Below, one piece after another: positions 1 to 8,165 of a DNA stretch of 64,000 bases (its first letter is position 1; every line of letters begins with the position of its first letter). Under the pieces are notes generated by a model, which did not search any database, was not told where the DNA came from, and saw only the letters and a list, made by a program, of their open reading frames with translations. The position numbers and the translations under genes were made by a program. Source of the DNA: Desulfovibrio subterraneus (lineage in GTDB: Bacteria > Desulfobacterota > Desulfovibrionia > Desulfovibrionales > Desulfovibrionaceae); the NCBI RefSeq assembly GCF_013340285.1, contig NZ_BLVO01000013.1:727574-791573 (forward strand), given 5' to 3'.

Positions 1-137
1 CAATACGGCGTGTGGCTTCGGATGCAGAGTATCGGAGTTTGCTGCTTGAACAGCAGCAATCGCGCATCCGTTCCCTGACCGGACAACAGTTTCTTGACCA
101 GACGCTTTCTCTCTACAACTCAATTTTGCGGAAATAG
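1..137 (+). CDS. C-terminal fragment of an unidentified protein (cut by window start)
   Basis: The frame beginning at base 3 is open from the window edge to a TAG at 135-137, giving the last 44 residues of a protein that ends in SLYNSILRK. The stretch is rich in Gln, Arg, Ser and Leu and has no stop, whereas the other two forward frames stop early. The stop lies 9 bases before the GTG start of the threonine aldolase gene, so the two are probably co-transcribed. The tail resembles the helical end of some GT-B glycosyltransferases, but that is only an impression and I assign no function. Confidence 0.55.
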   Translation, partial: IRRVASDAEYRSLLLEQQQSRIRSLTGQQFLDQTLSLYNSILRK

Positions 138-146
138 GGTGCCGAC

Positions 147-1172
147 GTGATCAATTTTGCCAGTGACAACGCTTCCGGGGCGCATCCCCGGATTATTGAG
201 GCCGTGGCCCGTGCCAACAAGGGGTTTGCCAGCGCATACGGTGCGGACGCGCATACCGCAGAAGCGGACGCCGCGTTCAAAAGCCTTTTCGGTGACGATA
301 TCGCCGTTTTCTATGCCATGAACGGAACGGGTGCCAACGTGATGGGGCTCAAGAGCCTTATCCGCTCCTACCACGCCGTGATCTGCTCGCAGATGGCGCA
401 TATCAACGTGGACGAGACCGGCGCACCGGAAGCGGCCATAGGCTGCAAGCTGCTTACTCTGCCTTCTCCTGACGGCAAGATAACGCCGGAACAGGTTAAG
501 CCGCTACTCGCAGCGCAGGGCGTTGTCCACCATAGCCAGCCCAAGGCCATATCCATAACGCAGGCGACCGAGTTCGGCGCGGCGTACACTCCTGAAGAAG
601 TTCGCGCGCTGGCTGATCTTGCCCATGCGCACGGCATGTACCTGCATATGGACGGTGCGCGCATTTCCAACGCTGCCGCTTACCTTGGCGTGGATGTGAA
701 TGCCTTTACCCGTGATGCGGGAGTTGATGTGCTTTCCTTCGGCGGTGCCAAGAATGGTCTGTTGTTCGGCGAAGCGGTCATCTTCTTCAATGTCAGCGCC
801 AACCCTGCGCCTGCGGCTGATTTTCCGTATCTGCGCAAGCAGAACCTGCAGTTGCTTTCCAAGATGCGCTTTCTTTCCTGCCAGTTTGCGGAACTGTTGC
901 GCGACGGCCTGTGGCTGGAAAACGCGCGGCATTCCAATGCCATGGCGCAGCGTCTTGCCGCTGGATTGGCCAACGTTTCCGGCGTTACCGTGGTGAACAA
1001 GGTGGAAGCCAACGAGGTCTTTGCCGCCATGTCACCCGAGCGTATTGCATCTCTTCAGGATGATTTCTATTTCTATGTGTGGGACGCGGCCCTGCATCAG
1101 GTGCGGCTGGTCTGCTCCTTCGATACGACAGAGGCGGAAGTGGATGCCTTTGTGGCAGCCGTAGCCCGCTAA
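147..1172 (+). CDS. ltaE: Low-specificity L-threonine aldolase (PLP-dependent)
   Basis: This 341-residue fold-type I PLP enzyme should cleave L-threonine and L-allo-threonine to glycine and acetaldehyde in the cytoplasm. The N-terminus (NFASDNASGAHPRI) and the HMDGARISNAA segment are typical of the beta-eliminating lyase/threonine aldolase family. The PLP-binding lysine is K202 in SFGGAKNG. The length is normal for the family. The start is a GTG with AGGGTG about 8 bases upstream, and no better ATG exists before the conserved N-terminus. It follows the preceding frame by 9 bases and is followed by a hairpin terminator. The family assignment is firm. Exact stereospecificity cannot be read from the sequence. 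Confidence 0.9.
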   Translation: MINFASDNASGAHPRIIEAVARANKGFASAYGADAHTAEADAAFKSLFGDDIAVFYAMNGTGANVMGLKSLIRSYHAVICSQMAHINVDETGAPEAAIGCKLLTLPSPDGKITPEQVKPLLAAQGVVHHSQPKAISITQATEFGAAYTPEEVRALADLAHAHGMYLHMDGARISNAAAYLGVDVNAFTRDAGVDVLSFGGAKNGLLFGEAVIFFNVSANPAPAADFPYLRKQNLQLLSKMRFLSCQFAELLRDGLWLENARHSNAMAQRLAAGLANVSGVTVVNKVEANEVFAAMSPERIASLQDDFYFYVWDAALHQVRLVCSFDTTEAEVDAFVAAVAR

Positions 1173-1195
1173 CGGATTAGCTATATAATGATTGG

Positions 1196-1226
1196 GGCCG
1201 GTGTCGTTTAAATACCGGCCTTAATG
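1196..1226 (+). terminator. Hairpin terminator after ltaE
   Basis: GGCCGGT (1196-1202) pairs with ACCGGCC (1214-1220), followed by a T-rich run. It lies 24 bases after the ltaE stop. Confidence 0.6.
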
Positions 1227-1363
1227 TTAGTTTTCAGTAAAACCGCATTCCCGTTGCGCCGGAACTGAGGTCAAAAACGGATTTTCATCGCCTATACGAG
1301 GTGCAGGAACGTTAGGTTCCTGCCCGGCGGAGCCAAATGCCAGAAATGCCTTTGTGGTATTTT
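1227..1363. other. Non-coding stretch between two terminators, with an inner inverted repeat
   Basis: This segment lies between the ltaE terminator and the convergent terminator at 1364-1400. It carries a 9-base inverted repeat, GCAGGAACG/GGTTCCTGC (about 1302-1322), and no credible ORF. It could be a decayed sequence or a small RNA; nothing here decides that. Confidence 0.3.
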
Positions 1364-1405
1364 AAAAGGCCGATGTCGTAGAGACACCGGCCTTTTGATT
1401 TTTGT
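1364..1405. terminator. Bidirectional terminator between ltaE and the deacetylase gene
   Basis: A 14-base stem with one mismatch (1364-1377 against 1383-1396) is flanked by A and T runs. It can therefore end transcripts from both convergent genes. Confidence 0.75.
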
Positions 1406-1414
1406 GTATCGGGC

Positions 1415-2515
1415 TTAGAGCCGGATGGATGAATAGAGCTTGGCGAGCCATGGGCGGGAGTAAATCTGCAGTCGCATCATCATCCACGAGGCGGGTTTGT
1501 CCTTGGCCTTGAACCGGTGGATACGCGAGGCGCAACCGGCGGGGTTGGGACCCATCTCGGTGGTGAAGAAACAGCGAAAGCCGAGGTCCTTGCCTATGGA
1601 AAGAGCATCGGGAGAGAATGCTCCCCACGGCCAGCACAGCGAGCGTTCCGGCCTGCCGAGTTCTTCCTCGATGGTGGTCTTGGCCTGAGAGAGTTCCTGT
1701 CGCAGGGCTCCCTGCAGGCTCATGCTGTCTTCATAGCTGCCGAGCTCGTCTTTTGAGAATCCTTGCACCAGTGTTTTCAGGCGCTCCAGATTGGCTTCTT
1801 CGGCAAAAAAGGCGTAGGCTGCATCTGTTTCCTGCGGAACCAGTTCGCGTATGGCGGCAAGCAGACGCTGCGAGGGTATGAAGGCGCGGTTGGCAAGCCG
1901 GGGCAGAGCCTTGAAACGGGGTAATCCCCATATGATATCGGAATCGATCCGGTCAAAGGTGCGGGTGCGTTTTTCCGGTTGGTAGAATCCGTCATATTCA
2001 GGACTGATGAATACTGATTTGTGCCATGCTGAATGGCAGGAAACACGCATGACACCGCTTTTTTCCATGAGCCGCGCTTCTTCCCAGTTGAGGAAAGGGT
2101 CCTGCCGTTCGTCAAAGCCGAGTTCATGCTTCACATACGGCTGGTCCACGCGGGGCAGGGCATCTGCGGAACATTCGTTGTTCCACACCTGCTTGAGGGT
2201 ATTACGCGGTGCGGCTGCAGGTTCGATCTTGCCGGTTACGGCAAAGATGGTACCTTTGTGCCCGTATTTTTCCAGAATGGGATAGGCGTAGACATAGTTA
2301 TCCAGAAAACCGTCATCAAAGGTGATGAGTATCGACTTGTCCGGCAGGGGCTTGCCCTGAATGAAGAAGTTCTCGGCATCGTCAAGTCCGATGCCGCGCC
2401 ATCCGTTGCGCGCCATGGCTGCGCAGTGCTCCTCGAACAGTTCGGGAGAGACGGCAATGGGGTTCTTCCAGCGTGATATGTAGTGGTACATGAGTACCGG
2501 AACGGAGCTCGTCAT
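1415..2515 (-). CDS. Polysaccharide deacetylase family protein (carbohydrate esterase 4 type)
   Basis: This is a 366-residue protein of the NodB/CE4 deacetylase family, which removes N- or O-acetyl groups from polysaccharides using a divalent metal. The N-terminus has PVLMYHYIS. The metal/catalytic motif ITFDDGFLDN is near residue 85, followed by YPIL and GHKGTIF, the usual first beta strands. A later CHSAWH segment probably supplies metal-binding histidines. No signal peptide is evident, so it may be cytoplasmic or act on a lipid-linked precursor. The gene converges on ltaE and is divergent from cbpA, whose promoter starts about 20 bases from its start codon. The substrate is unknown; a role in surface polysaccharide modification is inferred. 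Confidence 0.85.
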   Translation of the reverse strand: MTSSVPVLMYHYISRWKNPIAVSPELFEEHCAAMARNGWRGIGLDDAENFFIQGKPLPDKSILITFDDGFLDNYVYAYPILEKYGHKGTIFAVTGKIEPAAAPRNTLKQVWNNECSADALPRVDQPYVKHELGFDERQDPFLNWEEARLMEKSGVMRVSCHSAWHKSVFISPEYDGFYQPEKRTRTFDRIDSDIIWGLPRFKALPRLANRAFIPSQRLLAAIRELVPQETDAAYAFFAEEANLERLKTLVQGFSKDELGSYEDSMSLQGALRQELSQAKTTIEEELGRPERSLCWPWGAFSPDALSIGKDLGFRCFFTTEMGPNPAGCASRIHRFKAKDKPASWMMMRLQIYSRPWLAKLYSSIRL

Positions 2516-2537
2516 GGTGCTTTGATGGGGAGTGTGG

Positions 2538-2565
2538 TTGACTATGAATTGTAGTGCGTTATGTT
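2538..2565 (+). promoter_or_regulatory. Predicted sigma-70 promoter for cbpA-cbpM-clpB
   Basis: TTGACT (2538-2543) is followed by 16 bases and TATGTT (2560-2565). It overlaps an upstream in-frame start at 2554, which argues for the downstream ATG at 2647 as the real cbpA start. Confidence 0.5.
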
Positions 2566-2646
2566 AGCATTCGAAAATGCAGAACGCTCATCTGCATTGA
2601 TAACGGCGGGAATCCGCCAGTCGTCTTACGAGGAGAGCTATACGAG

Positions 2647-3576
2647 ATGGGAGTTGAATACAAGGATTATTATAAATTGTTGGGCGTTTCCAGAAGCTCA
2701 TCAAAAGACGATATCGCCAAGGCTTTCAAGAAGCTGGCCCGTCAGTATCATCCTGACCTCAATCCGAACAACAAGGATGCGGAAGCCAAGTTCAAGGAGA
2801 TTAACGAGGCTTACGAGGTGCTCAAGGATGAGGAGAAGCGCAAGCTGTATGATCAGCTTGGGCCTAACTGGCAGCACGGGCAGAACTTCCAGCGTCCTCC
2901 CGGCTTCGAGAATATGAATTTTCAGGGCGGCGGCGACTTCAGCGACTTCTTCGAAACCATTTTCGGAGGAGGAGGGGGCTTCAGGCGTTCCGGCGGCTTC
3001 GGGGCTGACCCGTTTGGAGGGTATGCCGGTGGCAGCAGACCTCGCCGTGGTCGTGATGTTGAGGCAACCCTGAACCTGAGCCTTGAAGAAGCGTACAACG
3101 GCGGACGCAAGGCCGTGACTCTTCAGGATGCCGGCACCACCAAGACCCTTGAGGTGAACATTCCCGCCGGTGTGAAGGACGGTGCGAAAATACGTCTTTC
3201 CGGTCAGGGCGACAAAGGCGCTGCCGGTGGTCCCAATGGTGATCTGTATCTCAAGGTTGCCATCATGCAGCACCATCGTTTCAATCTTGATGGTGTGAAC
3301 GTGGTGCTCGACCTGCCTCTTGCCCCGTGGGAAGCCGTGCTTGGTGCAACCGTGCGCGTTCCCACACTGGACGGAGAGATCGAATTGAATATTCCCCCCG
3401 GCACGAGCAGCGGCCGCAAGTTGCGTTTGCGCGGCAAAGGGCTGGGCAGTGCCTCGGCCCGGGGCGACCAGTTCGTCCGCATCATGGTCAAGGTGCCTGA
3501 TTCCCTGACGGAAAAGGAACGCGCCCTGTGGGAGAGCCTGCGGGAAATTTCCGGTTTTACCCCGAGAGACTTCTAG
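2647..3576 (+). CDS. cbpA: J-domain co-chaperone, CbpA/class B DnaJ type
   Basis: This 309-residue Hsp40 stimulates the DnaK ATPase and delivers client proteins. The J-domain occupies residues 5-72 with the essential HPD at 35-37. A Gly/Phe-rich linker follows (about 75-135, with runs such as GGGGGF), then two beta-sandwich client-binding domains to the C-terminus. The zinc-finger repeats of true DnaJ are absent, which makes it CbpA-like. I chose the ATG at 2647 because GAGGAG lies upstream and the longer frame would begin inside the promoter. The next two genes encode the CbpM-type modulator and ClpB, so this is a protein-disaggregation operon. The family call is secure. The symbol rests on domain layout and on the neighbouring cbpM. 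Confidence 0.9.
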   Translation: MGVEYKDYYKLLGVSRSSSKDDIAKAFKKLARQYHPDLNPNNKDAEAKFKEINEAYEVLKDEEKRKLYDQLGPNWQHGQNFQRPPGFENMNFQGGGDFSDFFETIFGGGGGFRRSGGFGADPFGGYAGGSRPRRGRDVEATLNLSLEEAYNGGRKAVTLQDAGTTKTLEVNIPAGVKDGAKIRLSGQGDKGAAGGPNGDLYLKVAIMQHHRFNLDGVNVVLDLPLAPWEAVLGATVRVPTLDGEIELNIPPGTSSGRKLRLRGKGLGSASARGDQFVRIMVKVPDSLTEKERALWESLREISGFTPRDF

Positions 3577-3654
3577 TTCATTTGCGGGGCGGCGTTCCCG
3601 CAAGGAAAACGCCGCCCCGTGCAGCCTGAAGAAACAACGCCTGCGGAGGCCAAG

Positions 3655-3972
3655 ATGGATAAGTATCGTTATGACGAGGATCTGCCCATTCAGTCCGACT
3701 ACATTGCCTGGGCGGAGTTTCTTGAACTGGCTGCGGTGCATCCCACCCGGCTTGGCGAGCTGATGGAACTGGGATGGCTGAATCCTGCACGTACCGAGCA
3801 GGAAGAATATCTTTTTACGCGCAGAGATGTGTATCGTATCCGCAAGCTGGAACGCATCTGCGGCGATTTTAATCTTACCGCCCTTGGCGGCTCCATTATC
3901 GTGGATCTGCTGGACCGCATAGATCAACTGGAGCGCAAGGTGCAGGAACTCGAATTACTGGTGCGGGACTGA
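3655..3972 (+). CDS. cbpM: CbpM-like chaperone modulator (MerR-type helix-turn-helix fold)
   Basis: This 105-residue protein has a MerR-like winged-helix N-terminal half, including the YLFTRRDVYRIRKLERI segment, and a C-terminal heptad helix (IDQLERKVQELELL). In the CbpM family this fold binds the J-domain of CbpA and inhibits it rather than binding DNA; HspR-type repressors look similar. The start is the ATG at 3655, preceded by a GAGG stretch. A longer in-frame start at 3619 would add a low-quality leader. It lies 78 bases after cbpA and 40 bases before clpB. Modulator versus transcriptional repressor cannot be settled from sequence, but adjacency to cbpA favours the modulator. Confidence 0.8.
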   Translation: MDKYRYDEDLPIQSDYIAWAEFLELAAVHPTRLGELMELGWLNPARTEQEEYLFTRRDVYRIRKLERICGDFNLTALGGSIIVDLLDRIDQLERKVQELELLVRD

Positions 3973-4012
3973 TCAGTCCTGCCACACACTGCTTATACGG
4001 GAGAGATGACGC

Positions 4013-6610
4013 ATGAATCTGAACCAATTCACCGAAAAATCACAACTTGCCATCAGCGAGGCGCAGAACGTTGCCATCCGTCTGGGACACCAGCAGGTGG
4101 ACGTTGAGCATCTTGTGCAGGCGCTGGTGGAGCAGGAGAACGGGCTTGTCAGCCGTCTGCTGGAACAGATGGGGCATAAGCCCAAGGCGTATCTCGAGGC
4201 TCTGGGCAAGGAATTGCGCAGACGGCCTTCTGTCAGCGGTCCCGGCGTGGGGCCGGACTCCATCTATGTCACACAGCGTCTGAACCGCATGCTGGTGCGG
4301 GCGCAGGATTTTGCCAAGCGCCTGCAGGACGAATACGTGAGCGTGGAGCATCTGTTCTGCGCTGCGCTTGATGAGCCTGCAACCAGCGAAATAGGCCGGG
4401 TGAACAAGGAATTCGGCCTGACGCAGGACAAGGTGCTCGCAGCCCTGACGCATGTGCGCGGTGCGCAGCGTGTTACTTCGCCCAATCCTGAAGACACATA
4501 TGAAGCGCTCAAGAAATACGGGCGTGACCTTGTGGAAGAAGCCCGCAAGGGCAAGCTGGACCCCGTGATCGGCCGTGATGCGGAAATCCGCCGCACCATC
4601 CGCATTCTTTCCCGCCGTACCAAGAACAACCCTGTTCTGATCGGTGAGGCAGGCGTGGGCAAAACCGCCATCGTGGAAGGACTGGCACACCGCATACTCA
4701 ATGGTGACGTGCCGGAAAGTCTGAAGAACAAGAGCCTCTTTGCGCTGGATATGGGGGCGCTTATTGCGGGCGCCAAGTATCGCGGCGAGTTTGAAGAGCG
4801 TCTCAAGGCCGTGCTCAAGGAAGTGGAAAAGGCCGAAGGCCGGATTCTCATGTTTATCGACGAGCTGCATATCATCGTCGGTGCGGGCAAGACTGATGGA
4901 GCCATGGATGCAAGCAACCTGCTCAAGCCCATGCTGGCACGGGGCGAGCTGCACTGCATAGGCGCAACCACGCTGGATGAGTACCGCAAGTACATTGAAA
5001 AAGACCCCGCATTCGAACGCCGGTTCCAGCCCATTATTGTGGACGAACCCAGCGTGGAGGATACGGTTTCCATTCTGCGCGGTCTGAAAGAGCGTTTTGA
5101 GGTGCACCATGGCGTGCGCATAAGCGACTCCGCCATTGTGGAAGCCGTCACCCTGTCGGACAGGTATATTGCCGACAGGCAGCTGCCGGACAAGGCCATT
5201 GACCTGATTGACGAAGCCGCCGCCATGATCCGGACAGAGATAGATTCGCTTCCGTCCGAACTTGACGAGGCGAACCGCAAGATCATGCAGCTTGAGATAG
5301 AAAGAGAAGCACTGCGCCGCGAGAGCGACGAAGGCTCCCGTGAACGGCTGCGCAAGCTGGAAAACGAACTTGCGGGCCTGCGGGAGAATCAGGCTGCGCT
5401 GCTGTCGCAGTGGGAACGCGAAAAGGGGTCCATCAATTCCGAGCGCAATCTCAAGGAAGAGATTGAGCGCACCCGCCGCGCCATTGAAGAGGCTGAACGT
5501 AATTATGACCTGAACCGTGCCGCCGAACTCAAGTATTCCACACTGCTGAATCTTGAGAAGCTGCTTGCGGAATCTCAGGTCGGAGAAGACAAAGACGGCA
5601 GGCTTCTCAAGGAAGAAGTGCATCCGGAAGACATTGCCGAAATCGTGGCGCGCTGGACGGGTATTCCCGTTTCCAAACTGCTTGAAGCCGAGCGGGAAAA
5701 GCTGCTGCGTCTCGGGGAAGAGCTGCATAAGCGGGTTGTCGGGCAGGAAGAGGCCGTTACCGCTGTGGCGGAAGCCGTGCTGCGGTCCAGAGCCGGACTT
5801 TCCGACCCCAACAGGCCCATAGGTTCCTTCATCTTCCTTGGTCCCACGGGCGTCGGCAAGACTGAACTGTGCAAAACGCTGGCAGCTTCGCTCTTTGATT
5901 CGGAAGATAACATCGTGCGTCTCGACATGAGCGAATATATGGAAAAGCACACGGTGGCGCGGCTTATCGGTGCGCCTCCCGGCTACGTCGGCTATGATGA
6001 AGGCGGCCAGCTGACAGAGGCCGTGCGCCGCAAGCAATACAGCGTGGTGCTCTTTGACGAAATAGAAAAGGCGCATCCCGATGTGTTCAACGCGTTGCTC
6101 CAGATTCTGGACGATGGGCGTCTGACGGACAGTCATGGCCGTACGGTGAACTTCAAGAACACCATCATCATCATGACATCCAACATCGGGGCTCCGATCA
6201 TGCTGGACGGCATAACCGAAGATGGCGAGTTCAGGCCCGGTGTCCGGGAAGAGGTTCTGCAGGAGCTCAGAACAAGTTTCAGGCCGGAATTCCTGAACCG
6301 TGTTGATGAAACGGTACTGTTCAGACCGCTCATGCTCGATCAGATCAAGAGCATTGTCCGGCTTCTCATGGAGCGCATACAAGGTCGTCTTGCCGAGCGT
6401 TCCATCATTGTCGAGCTGGATGAGACCGCGGCCGATCATATCGCAAGGGTAGCGTACGACCCCGTATACGGAGCCCGTCCGCTGCGGCGTTATCTGCAGC
6501 AACACGTGGAAACGCCTCTTGCCCGGATGATCATTGCGGGAGAGCTGCATGACGGGGGACAGGTGCGTATAGGTTTGGACAACGACCAACTTGTGTTCAA
6601 TCTGCTGTAA
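4013..6610 (+). CDS. clpB: ATP-dependent protein disaggregase ClpB
   Basis: This full-length 865-residue Hsp104/ClpB resolubilises aggregated proteins together with DnaK and DnaJ in the cytoplasm. The double Clp N-domain spans residues 1-145. NBD1 has Walker A GEAGVGKT near 210 and Walker B FIDELH. The long coiled-coil middle domain (about 410-530) distinguishes ClpB from ClpA and ClpC. NBD2 has Walker A GPTGVGKT near 609, with [16 protein letters not shown] behind it. The C-terminal D2-small domain ends the protein. The start is an ATG with GGGAGAG about 10 bases upstream. It closes the cbpA-cbpM-clpB block and is followed by a terminator. Confidence 0.97.
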   Translation: MNLNQFTEKSQLAISEAQNVAIRLGHQQVDVEHLVQALVEQENGLVSRLLEQMGHKPKAYLEALGKELRRRPSVSGPGVGPDSIYVTQRLNRMLVRAQDFAKRLQDEYVSVEHLFCAALDEPATSEIGRVNKEFGLTQDKVLAALTHVRGAQRVTSPNPEDTYEALKKYGRDLVEEARKGKLDPVIGRDAEIRRTIRILSRRTKNNPVLIGEAGVGKTAIVEGLAHRILNGDVPESLKNKSLFALDMGALIAGAKYRGEFEERLKAVLKEVEKAEGRILMFIDELHIIVGAGKTDGAMDASNLLKPMLARGELHCIGATTLDEYRKYIEKDPAFERRFQPIIVDEPSVEDTVSILRGLKERFEVHHGVRISDSAIVEAVTLSDRYIADRQLPDKAIDLIDEAAAMIRTEIDSLPSELDEANRKIMQLEIEREALRRESDEGSRERLRKLENELAGLRENQAALLSQWEREKGSINSERNLKEEIERTRRAIEEAERNYDLNRAAELKYSTLLNLEKLLAESQVGEDKDGRLLKEEVHPEDIAEIVARWTGIPVSKLLEAEREKLLRLGEELHKRVVGQEEAVTAVAEAVLRSRAGLSDPNRPIGSFIFLGPTGVGKTELCKTLAASLFDSEDNIVRLDMSEYMEKHTVARLIGAPPGYVGYDEGGQLTEAVRRKQYSVVLFDEIEKAHPDVFNALLQILDDGRLTDSHGRTVNFKNTIIIMTSNIGAPIMLDGITEDGEFRPGVREEVLQELRTSFRPEFLNRVDETVLFRPLMLDQIKSIVRLLMERIQGRLAERSIIVELDETAADHIARVAYDPVYGARPLRRYLQQHVETPLARMIIAGELHDGGQVRIGLDNDQLVFNLL

Positions 6611-6931
6611 GTCATGTCATGACAGTATTGAGCGCGCCCCTGCCTTTGTGTAGTGGCGCGCTTTCTTGCGTGGGCTGAGAGGAAAGGCTAATCAGCGTGT
6701 TCAGAACGTATGAACGGTTTGACCAATTGCAGACACAACGCTTTAGGAATACACATTGGTGGTAGTGTTTTGTAATTGTTGCGATAAAACCTCCAGTACG
6801 GAGGATGCAGCTACTTTTCATACAGGGCATGCGGAAAGCCCAAGGCGGGTAAGGTTGCTCATGCCCGCAAGTTTTGCTAAAGCACATTTCGCCTTGAAAT
6901 AGGCTTATACCGCTAACAGGGAGTGTATCTC
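6611..6931. other. Intergenic region between clpB and the cyclophilin gene
   Basis: It holds the clpB terminator at 6632-6666 and a weak promoter-like pair, TTGACC (6719-6724) with TTTAGG 17 bases later. I see no gene or other structure. Confidence 0.4.
6632..6666 (+). terminator. clpB terminator
   Basis: GCGCGCC (6632-6638) pairs with GGCGCGC (6655-6661), followed by a short T run. Confidence 0.6.
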
Positions 6932-7510
6932 ATGCGGATTTTTTGGATGTGCGCTCTCGCACTTGCTTTTATAACCGTGACTGCCGGCTCCGCGCTGGCG
7001 CAAGGGGGACATCCCGTGATCAAGCTTGAAACCTCCATGGGTGATATCGTTCTGGAACTCGATGCCGAAAAGGCTCCCAAGACTGCTGCCAACTTTGTGC
7101 AGTACGTTGAAGACGGTTTCTACGACGGTACCATCTTCCATCGCGTTATCGACGGATTCATGGTTCAGGGCGGTGGTTTTGACGCCAACATGGTGCAGAA
7201 GCCCACCCGTGATGAAATCGAGAACGAGGCTGATAACGGCCTCAAGAACCTCAAATACACCATCGCCATGGCCCGCACCATGGCTCCCCATTCCGCGAGT
7301 TCCCAGTTCTTCATCAACGTGAATGACAACCACTTCCTCAACCACTCCGGCAAGACCATGCAGGGATGGGGATACTGCGTTTTCGGCAAGGTTGTGGAAG
7401 GAACCGAAGTCGTGGATAAGATCAAGGGCGTACCTACCGGTACCTCCGGATTCCATGAAAACGTTCCTACTGAACCCGTGACCATTATCAAGGCTTCCGT
7501 AGTAAAGTAG
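6932..7510 (+). CDS. Periplasmic cyclophilin-type peptidyl-prolyl isomerase
   Basis: This 192-residue PpiA-like enzyme catalyses cis-trans isomerisation of X-Pro bonds. The first ~23 residues form a Sec signal peptide ending in SALA-Q, so it should act in the periplasm. The cyclophilin core shows the family landmarks [15 protein letters not shown] (catalytic Arg in FHRV), [11 protein letters not shown] and [11 protein letters not shown] chose the ATG at 6932 because AGGGAG sits 8 bases upstream; a GTG nine bases earlier would overlap that site. The gene stands alone with its own terminator. Family and location are confident, but the client is unknown. Confidence 0.93.
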   Translation: MRIFWMCALALAFITVTAGSALAQGGHPVIKLETSMGDIVLELDAEKAPKTAANFVQYVEDGFYDGTIFHRVIDGFMVQGGGFDANMVQKPTRDEIENEADNGLKNLKYTIAMARTMAPHSASSQFFINVNDNHFLNHSGKTMQGWGYCVFGKVVEGTEVVDKIKGVPTGTSGFHENVPTEPVTIIKASVVK

Positions 7511-7537
7511 AACTTGCCGCAGCCTGAAGCGAATATG

Positions 7538-7567
7538 AACCCCGCCGCAAGGCGGGGTTTCGTTTTG
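7538..7567 (+). terminator. Terminator after the cyclophilin gene
   Basis: A perfect 9-base stem AACCCCGCC/GGCGGGGTT (7538-7546, 7551-7559) with a GCAA loop, then TCGTTTT. Confidence 0.9.
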
Positions 7568-7641
7568 CAATCGAATCGGCTTTTTATTATGAAGGTTTTC
7601 AGTCGTGGGGGAGAACGAGAATAACCGCGAGGAGATCTGTA

Positions 7642-8091
7642 ATGACTATCTGGACCCGTCTTGTTTCACTCTGCGTGTGCCTTGCGATGGTAGTGCAGCT
7701 TACCGCGTGCGGCATGATCCTGTATCCTGAACGCAAAGGGCAGCGTCCCGGCCGCGTAGATCCCGGCGTAGCCATTCTTGATGCTATCGGCCTGTTCTTT
7801 TTCATCATCCCCGGTGTAGTTGCCTTTGCGGTCGATTTTGGCACCGGCGCCATCTATCTGCCCGGTCACCGTGCGGATTCCGGTGCTCTGCCCGAAACAA
7901 CGGTGGTGAAAACTGATCCGGCCCTGCTGGATGAAAGCTATATTGAAGCCGTGGTGGAAAGCCATACCGGCAAAAAGGTCGACCTGAGCGCCGAAGGTGT
8001 TGTGCTTCGCGAACTCCGTTCGCCCGATGCTTTAAATGCGCTCTATGCGCCCTATGAGCTTGATACGCTGGCAGTGGCCACGCGCAGATAG
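7642..8091 (+). CDS. Small lipoprotein of unknown function
   Basis: This 149-residue protein has a lipoprotein signal peptide with lipobox LTAC (acylated Cys23). An Asn is absent at the +2 sorting position, so it may reach the outer membrane. The segment just after the lipobox (GMILYPERKGQRPGRVDPG) and a hydrophobic stretch (AILDAIGLFFFIIPGVVAF, about residues 49-68) recall small YceK/YidQ-like lipoproteins, but the match is loose. The C-terminal half is charged with no known motif. The start has GAGGAG 8 bases upstream. It is a single-gene unit ending at a strong terminator. I do not recognise a function. Confidence 0.75.
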   Translation: MTIWTRLVSLCVCLAMVVQLTACGMILYPERKGQRPGRVDPGVAILDAIGLFFFIIPGVVAFAVDFGTGAIYLPGHRADSGALPETTVVKTDPALLDESYIEAVVESHTGKKVDLSAEGVVLRELRSPDALNALYAPYELDTLAVATRR

Positions 8092-8115
8092 CGCCGGAGC
8101 ATGCGCATTACGAAG

Positions 8116-8144
8116 AAGGCCCCGTTCATTGAACGGGGCCTTTT
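8116..8144. terminator. Bidirectional terminator between the lipoprotein and SulP genes
   Basis: A 12-base stem AAGGCCCCGTTC/GAACGGGGCCTT, with T and A runs on both sides, serves the two convergent genes. Confidence 0.9.
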
Positions 8145-8165
8145 GCATGCGCGGGGGGGTGCTGT

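Noticed and set aside
2554-2646. Longer N-terminus for the CbpA-like protein
   Set aside because: The start would overlap the predicted -10 box and the added residues do not resemble a J-protein leader.
4040-6589. Very long open frame antisense to clpB (849 codons)
   Set aside because: It mirrors a high-GC real gene, has no recognisable domains, and clpB is certain.
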